Part shown: in pieces, positions 1 to 10,950 of the stretch
How positions within the stretch are numbered: position 1 is the stretch's first letter
Layout: each line of letters begins with the position of its first letter
Assembly (NCBI GenBank): GCA_963682055.1
Contig: OY821741.1
Location: forward strand, 9,741,501 to 9,805,500
Direction of reading: 5' to 3'
DNA from: Primula veris
Taxonomy: Eukaryota; Streptophyta; Magnoliopsida; Ericales; Primulaceae
DNA length: 64,000 nucleotides
Translations under genes and position numbers: made by a program
Notes under the pieces: model-generated
What the model was told of the DNA's origin: nothing
Seen by the model: only the letters and a program-made list of their open reading frames with translations
Database searches by the model: none

Positions 1-63
1 AGTAATGAAAGCTATGAAGATTTTTTGTCCAAGAAAAGAGTACAAAAACAAAGATTAGTGGGA
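1..63 (+). pseudogene. Tail of a recurring, unrecognised terminal exon
   Basis: The first 63 bases match the 3' end of the better preserved exon at 42413-42611, including the run that ends at 'aacaaagattagtgggat'. Here the reading frame is broken. The same sequence recurs at 30975-31080 and 40958-41145, always between neprosin units. It is not part of the neprosin coding exons and I do not recognise its family. Confidence 0.5.
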
Positions 64-1032
64 TACTATGTTTTTATATCAAGAACACTTGACTTTCAGT
101 CCTAATTAGGGCACATTTGAGAGGACAAGAATTGAGTACTAAGGCTGACGCTGTAGATGGCATTTTCTTCGAGATATTTTTGCAGAGCACAATGTTATAT
201 TTTGCGGGACCTAGTATAATAGCAGAAAGTTGTTTTTTGCCAACCGCAAGTTAAGAAGGCAGTAAAGTTCAAGTCAATGAAGTTAGATTATTCTGCTAGC
301 TATCCCATTTTTTAGTTTTTTTGGCTTGTTTCTTGAAACTTTCTGAAAGTGACTGTGCTACTTACATGATTAAAAAGTTTCCTTGTATTGCTTTTCTGGA
401 GAAAGTGAAATTTGATTTATTATATACATCAATCACCTTCTGCATAAAAGTTTGAAGAATACTCTTAGAAAATCATTTGATCAGTGCCATAAGATTAAGA
501 ATTTATTTCCATCTTATGTAGTTTGGATTCTGAATATCTACGTTTTGATCTTGAACCCAAAAGAGCAAAAGTCCGGATTATTTTGTGATAATAGATATTA
601 AAGTGTCATATGAGGAAGTACATAAGATTACATTTTTTTATATAAATGTGTACATAAGATTACATACTCCATGCAAATCTTCAAAATCCAAATTAATGGC
701 CCTCTGTGGCCATAAGATTTAGATTATGTATACTTGTTTATTTTAAGTAGATTACACATGATAATCTCATTTTAGCTTAAAAGACTTCAGTGCAGTAATT
801 AATAGCATTTGCACAATCTGATATATCTTAAAAATTATTTTTGAGCAGATATGCAATTAAATCTTTCAACTATTATTAATTTTTCAAATTAAATGGCTTC
901 TAGACATCTCATTCAATATATAAGATGCGCATGTACAAAGAATACAATTACGAACTTACAACACAATAAAAAAAATTATTGTGAAAGGAAAGAGATCTTA
1001 GCAGGTAATAGGATACTAAGTACAAAAGAGGC
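64..1032 (+). promoter_or_regulatory. Upstream region of neprosin remnant 0
   Basis: This stretch is co-linear with the regions upstream of gene A (27597-28037) and gene C (51600-52204). Shared landmarks are the block around 541-620 (ttgaacccaaaagagcaaaa), the block around 735-800 (tgcagtaattaatagcattt) and a TATA-box candidate at 917-924 (tatataag), about 110 bases before the exon 1 ATG. I call this promoter subtype 1. Positions 120-200 match 42625-42705, so the match includes intergenic DNA as well as the core promoter. Confidence 0.55.
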
Positions 1033-1150
1033 ATGAGTTTTTTGTGGAATTTTCTTTTTGTTGCCTTGAATACAATAAGACAGAGTTATGTTGAAGGGCA
1101 TCCAACTTTGGATAAGAATAGTTTTGGACCAAAACCGAAAGGAACTGTCA
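1033..1150 (+). pseudogene. Neprosin family gene, exon 1 fragment (remnant 0)
   Basis: The ATG at 1033 opens a signal-peptide-like N-terminus (MSFLWNFLFVALNTI) followed by the conserved start of the propeptide (SYVEGHPTLDK, then FGPKPKGTVK). It aligns codon for codon with exon 1 of genes A and C except for a 3-base loss in the hydrophobic stretch and a Met-to-Arg change. The match stops at 1150, about 18 bases before the exon 1 splice donor of the intact copies, where copia reverse-transcriptase sequence begins. The six downstream exons are not found nearby, so this is a truncated relic and not a gene. Confidence 0.8.
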
Positions 1151-1256
1151 AGTCAATTCTCTCAATTTGAGTATAGTATTGAGCAACTAGCCTATTTTTT
1201 TTTAGTTATAACACTATTTTCATCACTTTTATTTCTGAAAACCCATTTAGTAACAT
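1151..1256 (-). pseudogene. Copia reverse transcriptase N-terminal fragment
   Basis: The complement of this stretch is homologous to 47885-47990 in the larger copia element, the segment just before the RT palm that contains the ARLVAQ / QIEGI region. In-frame stops are present. The sequence stops where the neprosin exon 1 fragment ends. Confidence 0.6.
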
Positions 1257-1770
1257 TTTAATTTGTTTGCCTTTTACATAGTCACCATATGTAACAGGAT
1301 TCTTAACATTTATATCAGAAATGTCATGAACAACACCACATTTAACGATTTTACTAAGAATTTTCTAGTTAACATGCCCAAGATTTTGGTGTCAAATTTC
1401 AGCCAAGCTGATTTTTCCTTGATTACAACTAAGATTTTGAGGGTTAATTTCAGCAAAGCATTTGTTTGCAAATCTGATTCCAGACATGACAAATTTGTTA
1501 TTTAAATCAGCTATTGTAGATCTTTCTTTGGAGAAATCAACTATTATACCACTATCACACAGTTGATTGATGCTAATCAGATTGGCTTTCAAGCCATTAA
1601 CCAAGAGCACATTCTCAATAATGGGCATACCTGTCACACACAAAGTTACTTTACCAATGGTAGTACCTGTATCACCACTTCTAAAAGTAACATTACTATT
1701 TTTTACCTTCTTAATATTTTCAAGGTAATCTGGATTTTCAGTCATATGTTTGGAACATCCACTGTCAAAA
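1257..1770 (-). pseudogene. Copia aspartic protease and GAG-pre-integrase fragment
   Basis: On the minus strand the protease active-site sequence YFDSGCSKHMT is readable at about 1741-1775, followed by an open 117-codon stretch (1745-1392) with the typical protease-flap and pre-integrase landmarks: VTFRSGDTGTTIGKV, then IENVLLVNGLKANLISINQLCD. In functional Sireviruses this leads into the HHCC and DDE integrase domains. Here it ends at about 1392 and the sequence is joined to RT at about 1256. The catalytic DSG is intact, but no usable polyprotein frame remains. Confidence 0.75.
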
Positions 1771-1817
1771 TACTAAGAGTTAGAGGACATAGCTTTTAAA
1801 GACATTGTAGTGACAGT

Positions 1818-2129
1818 TTAACATGCAGTAGAAATATTACTGGTTTTTTTGACTTGGCAGATCCAAATAGAGTTGTGACTGACAGTTTTCTTATAAAGAG
1901 ACTTATTCCAGTATTCATCATTAATTCTCTTAAAGCAGATAGACTCAAAATGTCCAAACATGTTGCAGTAATAGCAGACTCTTCTAGTATATTTTATAGA
2001 TTTAAGCATTTGATTAGTTTTGAACCAAATTTGATATTTTCTTTTTTCAACTATAACTGAGTTGTTACATGCACTTAACTTTTCTTTGGTAGAGATTTCA
2101 GCTTCTTTCTCAGTGGATTTCACAAACAC
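1818..2129 (-). pseudogene. Copia gag C-terminal zinc-knuckle fragment
   Basis: The minus-strand reading contains CYYCNMFGHFESIC, a CX2CX4HX4C nucleic-acid-binding knuckle, in the position of the second knuckle-like motif of Sirevirus-type polyproteins just before the protease. The frame is open for 103 codons but is separated by stops from the upstream gag. Confidence 0.65.
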
Positions 2130-2316
2130 ATTAGTACCTTTTCTGCTGAAACCATTGTATCACAATTCACTTTCATCTTTAACTACTCTATGAGATAACA
2201 TAATCTCATACAATCTTTCTGAGGCTGAATTGTTTAGCATTTTTATCTTGCTTTCTGCCTCATTTACTTCTATCTGTTTTTCTGCAATTTAACTTTCAAT
2301 TCTCAATTTTCTAGAG

Positions 2317-3571
2317 TTAGTGAAGAAAGTTTATCCTCAAGCTCTTACACTTTTTGATGTGTATAGTGTATTTTTCAAATAATTTTAAATACTTTTTTTC
2401 AATATTTGACAGGGTAACTTTCTCATCATCACTGTCATAATCATTGTCATTTTTAACTTGATAACTTTTAGAAAATAAATTAGAATCAGTCAACTCATTA
2501 GTTTTAGAAAAACCACAAATGTTACTAGTCTCTACATTACAGTCACCATCACTTTCACTTTCATCAGAAGATGACATTTCAGCCATTGATACTCTGGTTT
2601 TCTTCAATGTGTTAGCACATTCTGCCTGAAGATGACCACGAACACCACAAGCTTTGCATTTTATGCCTTTTGGCATTTGACTGTTTGAAGAATCTTTACT
2701 TTTGAAGTTTTTACCAAAACTGTCTTTGGCTGCCCACTTATTTTCAGACTTCTTAAGTTAATAGTTATTACCTTGATATCCATTATGATCATTATAGGGC
2801 CTTTTAAAAAAAGTTTATAAAGTTTTTTTAGCAACTTATGCATATTCTTCATCATCACTTTTGATTTAAATTACAACTGACTTTTCTTTCTTGGCTTGTA
2901 GGGCATCTACTCTTATAGGTGCCTTTTTAAAATGTTTAGACTCAAAGGTGCTGAGATTACTTATTAACTTTTTCAGTTTCATAGTCTCAAATTCACTAGA
3001 TTTCTCAATAGTAGTAACTTTCATATCAAATGTATGAGGAAGATATCACAGTGTTTTCTTAACCAATTTTTTTTCAGAAATCTTTTTACCTAGAGTTTTA
3101 ACATTACCAACAAGAGAGAATATTTTAATATTAAAAAGTTCAACAATTTCTTATTCTTTCATTTTTAAGTTCTCAAATTCAGTAGCTAATTGTTGCAGTC
3201 TAGATATTTTAACCTTGGTTGTTCACTCAAAAGTAACTTTTAAACTTTTCCAGCATTATTTACTAGTAGCACATTAATAGATTAAGGAAAGAATATGCAT
3301 GGTTACCACATTGTAGAGAGCATACATAGCTTTTGAATCACCTAGGGTTTATCTATTCTGTTTAGCATTCCAAGCTGTCTTGACCACATTAGATACCTTC
3401 CCTTCAAGATCAGTTAAGGTTGGTAGAGTCCATCCATCTTCCATCATGCTTCAGGCATATCCATCGATCTGTTTGATGTTCGCTTTCATCTTGAGCTCTC
3501 ATAATCAATAGTTTGTAGCACCTCTTAACAGTGGTAGTTTTCCACAAGAGTTTCCTTCTTCCATTAGATCC
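2317..3571 (-). pseudogene. Copia gag with CCHC knuckle
   Basis: Gag starts near 3571 on the minus strand (MDLMEEGN, matching MDLMREGN at 50289 in the full-length element), 44 bases inside the primer-binding site. A UBN2-type gag region follows with many stops. At 2676-2600 the intact knuckle CKACGVRGHLQAEC is seen (CX2CX4HX4C), followed by a Ser/Asp/Glu-rich stretch. Gag proteins coat the RNA of the element; this copy cannot make one because of the stops between 2680 and 3500. Confidence 0.7.
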
Positions 3572-3614
3572 ATAGTTCTTAGAGTACATGATCCACACCA
3601 AATATATCTGATGT

Positions 3615-3628
3615 GAGCTCTGATACCA
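3615..3628 (-). other. Primer-binding site (initiator Met-tRNA)
   Basis: The minus strand reads TGGTATCAGAGCTC, complementary to the 3' end of plant initiator Met-tRNA, two bases inside the LTR end at 3631. It sets the element's orientation and marks the LTR boundary. Confidence 0.85.
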
Positions 3629-3630
3629 AT

Positions 3631-3978
3631 TGAAATAACTAAAGGCCTTAATACTTTAAGATGCAGTAACGCGTGTTCCAGTTACAACTAAAGTTTAGAG
3701 ATTTCAGTTCTCAGTTGTAACTAAAACTGGATCTTGTATAAGCTTGAAACACACACAATCAAACGTACTGAATAACAAATTGAACACAACACGTTTGATA
3801 ACCGAGTTCAACCTAGTCAACTCTCCGGAGCTCTTGCTAAGATTATAATATTGCGAAAACTTACAATGTGTATATGAGTCTTACAAAATCAGTAGCTCTC
3901 TAACTGTTTAAGTCTATACAGTTATTGCTATTACTTCTCTCACCTATTCAATATAGGCTCATGCGGCAGTTTATCTTC
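3631..3978 (-). repeat. Partial 5' LTR of the truncated copia element
   Basis: It begins (plus strand) with tgaaataact, directly next to the primer-binding site. It contains the paired blocks 'gttacaactaa' / 'gttgtaactaa' and a stretch (3797-3840) like the LTRs of the full-length element (acacgtttgataaccgagttc... tctccggagctc). Only about 350 bases of a probable 1.1-kb LTR remain; it ends where the flanking direct repeat starts, near 3979. Confidence 0.6.
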
Positions 3979-5877
3979 GTAACATGCTCAAAATTCCATC
4001 CTTATTACTAGTAGTATAAATGTAAATATACAATTAATGAAGAATAAAAGAACATAAAATAAAAAAGTTTCCACCTAATCTATTATTGAATATGAATCAT
4101 TAGTATCTTTATACATATTTATAAGTAAGTCACATTATGTAGTCATTCTACAAATATTTATGTTTTTGGTGATACATTATTTTTAAAAACTAACTTTTGG
4201 GCATCAATAAATAGTATTTTGGGATTAAAATATTTATAAAAGTGTTAGATATTTTCTTGGCCTTAAAATTGGATATAGATTTTACTATATTCGAATTCCT
4301 AAGATATTAGATATGAGTCTTTTAGTACTATAGTCCAAACAGTTAGGGAGCAGTAGACAAGCGGGATTGATTTGGGTTCGATTTTCTCCGAATTCGAGCA
4401 CATGATATAAATGAAAATTATAAACCTATGCCTTATCTTTCCATATATATAAAATTCGAATAATTTGTATTTTCATGAGAATATTTGTGGCTGTTCTAGT
4501 AACATGATATCAGAAAATTCTAGAACAGCATATGTGTCACTTTGTATGGTAATTTTGAGCCACCTATCTTGAGAATTAGGAAATGTGGAAAAAATTAAAC
4601 TTTTAGAACTGTCTTTTGTTGGTTCAGACGTCCATCCCATGTATAATTTGGACACATATTGAATTCTTTGTAAAAAAATTTGTGGACAGATTTTCCGGAA
4701 TTTTCAGCACATTTTATAAGTAACACACATACAATTTGTATGGCAATTTCGAGCCACCTATTTTGGGAATTAGGAAATGTGTAAAAAATGAAACTTATAG
4801 ATCTATCTCTTGTAGGTCCAAACATCCATCCCTTGCACAATTTGGACATATATAGAATTCGTTGTGAATATTTTAGTGGACAGTTATCCCGAAATTTTCA
4901 GCACAATCAATGAGCAAGACATATAATCATTTTTCAAACAATATAAACACCCCTACATCCCTCCCACTTCACCACACAAAAACTATAACATTATATAGAG
5001 ATTATAACATTATATAGAGATTATAAAGTTCCTTTTTAATAAATTTAGTGAGTGTTATAATTATAAGATATAAACACTATATATATAGATAGAGAAAAAA
5101 GACTATATTTAGTAAGTAGAAACAAGTAAGTTGGGTAAAGTGGGATACGACGAAGGTGAAGAGGACCACAATAATCCTTAAGGAAGGTTTATAAGTAGAA
5201 TAATCTAAGGTAGAGGGTATGCACCTTCATGTCGTTCGTATTTAAAAACAAATTGGTTATAATCACTTTTGCTGTTTTTATCACACAACCGACTTGTTTA
5301 GCATTTTTCTAGAATATTATTTAGTGCTTAAATATACTTGATGAATTTTTGTTTAAATTATACTTCAATACCTTTACATACATATTTTTTTAACGAATTT
5401 AGGAGATTATATGTGAGGGTTATGAATTTTCTAATCCAATACCTCAAAACAGTTTATTAATCTGAAAACCTGACTTTCTGTTGTAAACACTTTAGAACTA
5501 GCATTTAGAAATTTATTTAAAATATGTTATTTTAATAAAAATAAACTATATTTAATAATGAAGTTTTTTGTGGAAACCACACTGAAAAATATAAACTTTT
5601 TAATTTTTGGCGAGTTTCTAAAGACAAGCTAAGAAGCTAAAAAATTCCAGAAACTGAAAATCCATTCATCCTTTAATATCTTTTTAAATTATTTCGATAT
5701 TAAAGAAAATTCATAGAAAAATATATGTTATCACAAATTTTTAAAGGATAAATTTAGTATATAGAATCATATTATTTAGACTAACAAATCAGTAGATATG
5801 AATATTACAAGTTGTACTCACAATCTGAAAAATTATAAAAGCACGTATAACAAACATATGAGTATATTTATGATCCG
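3979..5877. repeat. Left arm of a 0.8-kb direct repeat (interrupted)
   Basis: 3979-4211 and 5303-5877 together match 9222-10027 almost base for base in the same order, for example 'ttatgtttttggtgatacatt' and the block ending 'acaaacatatgagtatattt'. The left arm is split by about 1.09 kb of extra DNA (4212-5302) that the right arm lacks. The two arms bracket the decayed gypsy fragment. They carry no gene I recognise. Confidence 0.8.
4212..5302. other. Insertion in the left repeat arm, with a 192-bp tandem repeat
   Basis: The right arm at 9454/9455 shows the uninterrupted state, which defines this as an insertion or a block lost from the right arm. It contains two diverged copies of a unit of about 192 bp (4480-4672 and 4673-4865, with a partial third to about 4905). 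Anchors are 'gagccacctat' at 4557 and 4750, and 'ttttcagcac' at 4701 and 4893. Minus-strand readings of the two copies give similar peptides (MSKLYMGW... and MSKLCKGW...), but no known domain. The rest is AT-rich with no gene. I see no clear terminal inverted repeat or target duplication. Confidence 0.6.
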
Positions 5878-6590
5878 TATAGAATCCATCTTGGAAGTGA
5901 TAGACGTGATGCCAGATCAAAAAGTTAACCTAGGAGTCTTCATGTTGAATGAGATGGCACATAGCTGGTGGGCAAGCACAAAACGACTGATTTTTTAAGC
6001 GAATCCTGACCTAACTTCTTTAATGTGGACCCATTTTTATAATGCTTTCAATAAGCACTGTCTCCCTATCGCTTATCGTCTATGTAAGGAAGAGAGTTTA
6101 CTAAGTTTGCTCAAGATGGAAGAACTGTAGCAGAGTATGAAAGGATATTCACTTCTCTTTCTTGTTTTTCCCCAGATTTGGTGAAAACGGACGAAGCCAA
6201 GTCTCGAATGTTTCTGGAGGGATTGGATCTGCCTTTTCGATCCCGTCTCTATCTACTTGACAATATTACTTACCCTAAGCTAGTCCATAAAGCTTACACC
6301 ATTGAACAAGATGAGAAGGAGTTTGCCAATATCCAAAACAAGCAACAACGAGTAGACTTAAGGCCACGACTTTTCTATCATGGCAATGGTACTAAGTTCC
6401 AACGGAGAAATGGTGGAGGTAACAACTGAAATCGTCGAGGTGACGACAAGCCGAGGTTCGGTCAAAACCAACTTGACCAACGCACCAGAAGGGATGATGT
6501 GATGTGCTTTCGTTGTAACCGAAAGGGTCATTATGCAAGTGAAATGCACTCATTCAACTACAAAATTTTATCGACGTGGAAATGATGGTC
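5798..6590 (+). pseudogene. Gypsy gag remnant with damaged zinc knuckles
   Basis: The retrotransposon gag domain is recognisable (ESILEVIDVMPDQKVNLG, then AHSWWAST at about 5880-5985, and MFLEGLDLPFRSRL at 6208). A knuckle is read at about 6500-6545 as CFRCNRKGHYASEM, where the last Cys is Met. A second possible knuckle (FYRRGNDGHVARRC) has lost its first two Cys. Several stops break the frame. The first codons, 5798-5877, lie within the direct-repeat arm and so are probably not original gag. Confidence 0.75.
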
Positions 6591-6719
6591 ATGTGGCTCG
6601 TCGGTGTACAATGGCGCCAGATGCTTTGACGCTTGATAAAGGAAACGTACAAGCAAGAGGAACCAACACAGCTGTTGGAATAAACGCACTTGCAAGAGTC
6701 TATAATATGAACCGCTCAG

Positions 6720-7102
6720 ATGTTTATGCTGCTTCCGATGCTGTCACTAGTACGATTAGCCTATATAACCATTGTGCTTATGTATTAATTAATCCAGGTT
6801 CTACCCATTCGTTTATATCCACTACACTAGTTTCATCAATACACCTCCCCTTAAATATTGTCAAACACGAATTGGCAGTTACTACGCCAGTAGGAGCTTT
6901 AGTATTGACAGATGTATTATATAAAAATTGCATCTTACAAGTTTCTGATCATGAGATGATCGTTGATCTTGTTCCTCTATCCATGTCCGACTTTGATATA
7001 ATTCTCGGAATGGATTTCCTATCTTTTTATCATGCCACTCTCGATTGCTTCCGAAAGGAAGTTATCTTTCACCTCACTAATCACTCAGAAATTCTTTTCT
7101 GA
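6720..7102 (+). pseudogene. Gypsy aspartic protease remnant
   Basis: Open from 6533 to 7102. The retropepsin core reads LINPGSTHSFIS where active elements have (F)DSGATHSFIS, so the catalytic Asp is Asn. The C-terminal part, DFDIILGMDFLSFYHATLDC, matches the conserved ILGMDWL region. With the Asp lost, processing of a polyprotein would not be expected. Confidence 0.8.
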
Positions 7103-7199
7103 GGTGAGCGTCAACCTATTCCAAAATCTATAATATCCTCCGTAAAGGCACAACAACTCCTCAATAAGGGATGTGAAGGATACATTACTTACAACATCG

Positions 7200-8020
7200 A
7201 TACGGAAAAAGAAGGGCCTGGAATTTCTCAGACTTCGGTAGTACATGACTTTCCAGATGTCTTTCTAGAAAATTTACCAAGTGAGATTCCCCAACATGAT
7301 GTTGAATTCTCTATTGAGCTAGTACCAGGAACTAACCCAATTTCCATACCACCATACCGTATGATGCCAGCTGAGTTGAAGGAGTTAAAAGCACAGTTAC
7401 AAGAATTGTTGGATTAGGGATTTATTCGCCCAAGTGTATCCCCTTGGGGAGCTCTTGTATTGTTTGTCAAAAAAAATGAGGGTACACTACGCTTTGTATT
7501 GTATCTATTATAGACAACTGAATCAAGCCACTATCAAGAACAAGTACCCTTTGCCTCGGATAGATGATCTTTTCGATCAACTTCAAGGATCCCACATCTT
7601 CTCAAAGATTGACCTTCGATCTAGTACTAGCAAATCCGCATCAAGGAAGATGATGTTCCCAAGACGGCTCTCCGTACTCGCTATGGTCATTACGAATTTC
7701 TAGTAATGCCATTCGGGTTTACAAATGCCCCAGCGATATTTATGGATTTGATGAACAAAGTGTATTGTCCACATCTTGACTCTTTCGTCATTGTATTCAT
7801 CGCGACATATTGATTTACTCAAAGGATCAAGCAGAGCATGAACAACACCTGCGAATTGCTATACAAACCCTGCAATACCACAAATTGTATGCCAAACTCA
7901 GCAAGTGTGAGTTCTGGTTAACAGAGTTGGATTTTTTAGGCCATGTAGTTTCAGGCGGTGGAATTTGTGTCGATTCCAAGAAGGTAGAATCAGGTCTCAA
8001 CTAGGAGAGGCCTGCAAATG
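7200..8020 (+). pseudogene. Gypsy reverse transcriptase remnant
   Basis: Fragments in two or three frames show the RT order: PSEIPQHDVEFSIELVPGT (about 7280), [20 protein letters not shown] (7351), [21 protein letters not shown] with [11 protein letters not shown] (7505-7625), and [17 protein letters not shown] followed by KCEFWLTELDFLGHVVS (7804-7960). The catalytic YVDD-equivalent box near 7795-7810 is broken by a frameshift, so only one of the two Asp codons is in frame with the following part. Confidence 0.85.
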
Positions 8021-8029
8021 TTACAGAGA

Positions 8030-8600
8030 TTCACAGTTTCTTAGGGTTAGCATGTTATTATCGAAGGTTTATACAAAACTTCTCTATAATAGCTATGCCT
8101 ATGACCTGGCTAACTCAGAAAGGAGTCAAATTTATGTGGACTGAAAATTCTGAAAAAAGCTTTCAAGACTTGAAGACTCGCTTAACAACTGTGTCAGTGC
8201 TAACATTACCCTGTGGGGTTGGGGGCTATGTAATATACAACGATGCATCCCATCAAAGATTGGGATGTGTTCTCATGCAACATGGAAAAGTGATTGCATA
8301 TGCATCAAGGTAATTGAAGACTCACGAACAAAATTATCCAACTCATGACTTAGAATTGGCGGCAGTGATATTCACATTTAAGCAATGGCAATATTACCTC
8401 TATGGAGAATCAATTGATACCTTCACCGACCATCAAAGTCTGAAGTACGTATTCACCCAAAAGCATCTAAACCTATGACAACGACAGTGGATGGAACTTA
8501 TCAAAGATTTTGATTGTATGATCCATTACCACCCATGGAAGGCGGATGTGGTAGCCGATGCTTTAAGCCGGAAATCAACAGGTCATGTTGCATGTATGCA
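8030..8600 (+). pseudogene. Gypsy RNase H remnant
   Basis: RT thumb (FLGLACYYRRFIQNF at about 8040), then RNase H: VIYNDASHQRLGCVLMQHGK (8229-8290), where the usual SDAS aspartate motif begins with Asn, [18 protein letters not shown] (8314), and [17 protein letters not shown] with a stop, then VADALSRKS (8551). Stops occur at 8311 and 8476. Confidence 0.85.
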
Positions 8601-8796
8601 ATTTGTGCAGGGGAACCTACATTACGACCTTGCCACAAGTGGAGCTGAGATGTACATGTCAAACTCTGTATCTTTAATGGCGCATTTCCATGTTTGGCCT
8701 ACCTTCATTGATCATATACGAAAAGCTCAAGCTACAGATAATTCACTATAAAAGATTCTTGACGAAATTAAGAGCAACGCCCAAATTGACTTCCGC

Positions 8797-9221
8797 ATGC
8801 AAGATGATGGTTTGATATGCTTCAGAAATCGTGATTGTGTACCTGCTAACGAAAATCTTAATCAAGAACTACTAAGAGAAGTGCACGATACACCTTACAC
8901 CATGCATCCACGGAGCACAAAAATATACCATGACCTTCGTGCTTTGTACTGGTGGCCCGGAATGAAGAACGATATAGCCAACTATACAACCAAGTGTCTC
9001 TCTTGTCAACAGATAAAGGCAGAGCGACAAAAGACAGGTGGATTATAAAACCCTTTACCCATACCTGAATGTAAATGGGAGCATATCACAATAGACTTTG
9101 TGCTTGGACTACCTCATGTCTCTTCTGGACACGATTCAATTTGGGTGATAGTGGATCGAATGACCAAGAGCACACACTTTATTGCTGTGAAGTCTACTTA
9201 TAACACGCTCAAAAAATTTTG
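8797..9221 (+). pseudogene. Gypsy integrase N-terminal remnant
   Basis: The HHCC zinc domain is readable (HDTPYTMHPRSTKIYHDL, YWWPGMKNDIANY, CLSCQQIKAE, 8884-9025). After a stop at 9046, the start of the catalytic core follows (PIPECKWEHITIDFVLGLPH, then DRMTKSTHFIAV). The rest of the core and any C-terminal chromodomain are missing because the right repeat arm begins at about 9222. Confidence 0.85.
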
Positions 9222-10027
9222 TAACACGCTCAAAATTCTATCCTTATTACTAGTAATACAAATGTAAATATATAATTAATCAAGAATAAAAAACATAAAA
9301 TAAAAAAGTTTCCATCTAATCTATTATTGAATATGAATCATTAGTATTTTTACACATATTTATAAGTAAATCACATTATGTAGTCATTCTACAAATATTT
9401 ATGTTTTTGGTGATACATTAATTTTAAAAACTAACTTTTGGGCATCAATAAATACATTTTTCTAGAATATTATTTAGTGAATAAATATACTTGATGAATT
9501 TCAGTTTAAACTATACTTCAATACCTTTACATATATATTTTTTTTAACGAATTTAGCAGATTATATGTGAGGGTTATGAATTTTCTAAACCAATACCTCA
9601 AAACAGTTTATAAATCTGAAACCTGACTTTCTATTGTAAAACACTTCAAAACTATCATTTAGAAATTTATTTAAAATCTGTTATTTTAATAAAAATAAAC
9701 TATATTTAATAATGAACATTTTTGTTGAAACCACACTGAAAATATAAAGTTTTCAATTTTTGGCCAGTTTCTAAAGACGAGCTAAGAACCTAAAAAATTC
9801 CAGAAACTGAAAACCCATTCATCCTTTAATATCTTTTTAAATTATTTCGATATTAAAGAAAATTCAAAAAAAAAATATATGTTATCATAAATTTGTAAAG
9901 GATAAATTTAGTATATGGAATCATATCATTTAGATTTATAAATCATTAGATATGAATATTACCAGTTGTACTCACAATCTGAAAAATTATTGAAGCACGT
10001 ATAACAAACATATGAGTATATTTATGA
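9222..10027. repeat. Right arm of the 0.8-kb direct repeat (uninterrupted)
   Basis: Same orientation and order as 3979-4211 plus 5303-5877, with roughly 90% or better identity by eye. The left junction carries a short duplication of 'aacacgctcaaaa' (9205-9235). No coding potential was recognised. Confidence 0.8.
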
Positions 10028-10950
10028 TTAGAGAATGTTATATATGACTAAAAATTATGTAAATAAATAATAGGATCGGACAAGTGCTAGAGGCGTAGCC
10101 GATAACTAAGGAGAGTTAACGGTTAGAGATGGGTGTCGAAAGTTTAAAGTTATTATAATATTGTATTAGCATCCTTTTGCCTTACGTTGTCGAACTCGTT
10201 GTATGTTTAAATATTATGTGATTAAATAAATGCATACGATAAACATTTGAAACTTAATGGAATTTTGTTATTTTTATAAATATGTCTTTGTTGAGCAATG
10301 TTGAGCTCGGGTGGAGGCTTGTTATTATTTTGTTTGATTATTTGACATATAATGGCATGACATTTGTATTGGTCCTTCCGCTTTGGGAGAGGTTTGTCCA
10401 GCCAGAGTGGGGTGTGACTTGTCTACCTAGAGCCGGGTATGACTTTTCTGCGACTTTGTCCACCTATAGTGGGGTGTGACGTGTCTACCTAGAGAGGTGT
10501 ATGACCTTTTTCGTGACGTTTGGTCCACCTAAAGTGGGGTGTGACTTTCGGTAGCACATGTAAGGGGATAGACCTTATACAACTAACTTGAGCTCAAGGA
10601 CATGACTCTTATGCATTATTGTTGAGATAATTATGTGCATGCATCATATTGAACATATATTTTACTCGTCATTTGCTTAACCCATTTTTGCAGGAAATAT
10701 GTAGTTATGGTTTGCACTCACATGTTATACTTTATTATAGTCTCTTTAACTTAGTAATCCCACTGAGTATTTTCAAGAAAATACTCATCCCATTGCTTAT
10801 ATCATTTCTTTTCAGGTGTCGGTAGTGACGAAGCAAATCTAGCAGTGATTAAGGAGAGAGGACATTAAGATTTTGTCCTGTTTATGTAAGGAACACTTGT
10901 GTAAAATAGTTTCTAAATAAAGTTTCCACTTTCAGGTTTGAAATAAAAAT
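10028..10950 (+). repeat. Probable gypsy LTR-like fragment with short sub-repeats
   Basis: The block 10390-10550 contains three or four diverged repeats around 'agtggggtgtgac' (10406, 10468, 10531) and 'gtctacctagag' (10421, 10480). The arrangement (sub-repeats, then 'actcac...', then 'ttttcaggt' at 10812) resembles that of the solo LTR at 38945-40789. I find no termini or target duplication, so the call is tentative. Confidence 0.35.

Larger units (their letters stand above)
1151..3978 (-). mobile_element. Truncated Sirevirus-like Ty1/copia retrotransposon
   Basis: Reading on the minus strand from right to left: part of the 5' LTR (3631-3978), a primer-binding site for initiator Met-tRNA (3615-3628), gag beginning near 3571, two CCHC knuckles, the protease with its DSG, then an abrupt jump at about 1256 to the start of the reverse transcriptase, which is cut off at 1151 inside neprosin exon 1. 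The integrase core, most of RT, RNase H and the 3' LTR are missing. Gag carries several stops and frameshifts (for example within 2676-3570). It belongs to the same broad group as the element at 42929-51461: the gag layout, the GHxQAECANTLK knuckle and the pre-RT sequence are shared. Confidence 0.85.
5878..9221 (+). mobile_element. Decayed Ty3/gypsy internal region (gag to integrase)
   Basis: On the plus strand the order is gag, knuckles, protease, reverse transcriptase, RNase H and integrase N-terminus, the Ty3/gypsy order, with wording typical of the chromovirus (Tekay/del-like) group. Both ends are cut: gag begins mid-domain (about 5860-5877), and integrase stops after DRMTKSTHFIAVKSTY at about 9205. 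No LTRs are directly attached. Stops and frameshifts occur in every domain (examples: 5998, 6427, 7100, 7416, 8311, 8750, 9046), and key catalytic residues are changed. It is a dead fragment. Confidence 0.9.

Noticed and set aside
3979..10027. The 0.8-kb direct repeats as LTRs of the gypsy element
   Set aside because: No TG...CA termini, primer-binding site or polypurine tract at the arm edges; gag and integrase are truncated there.
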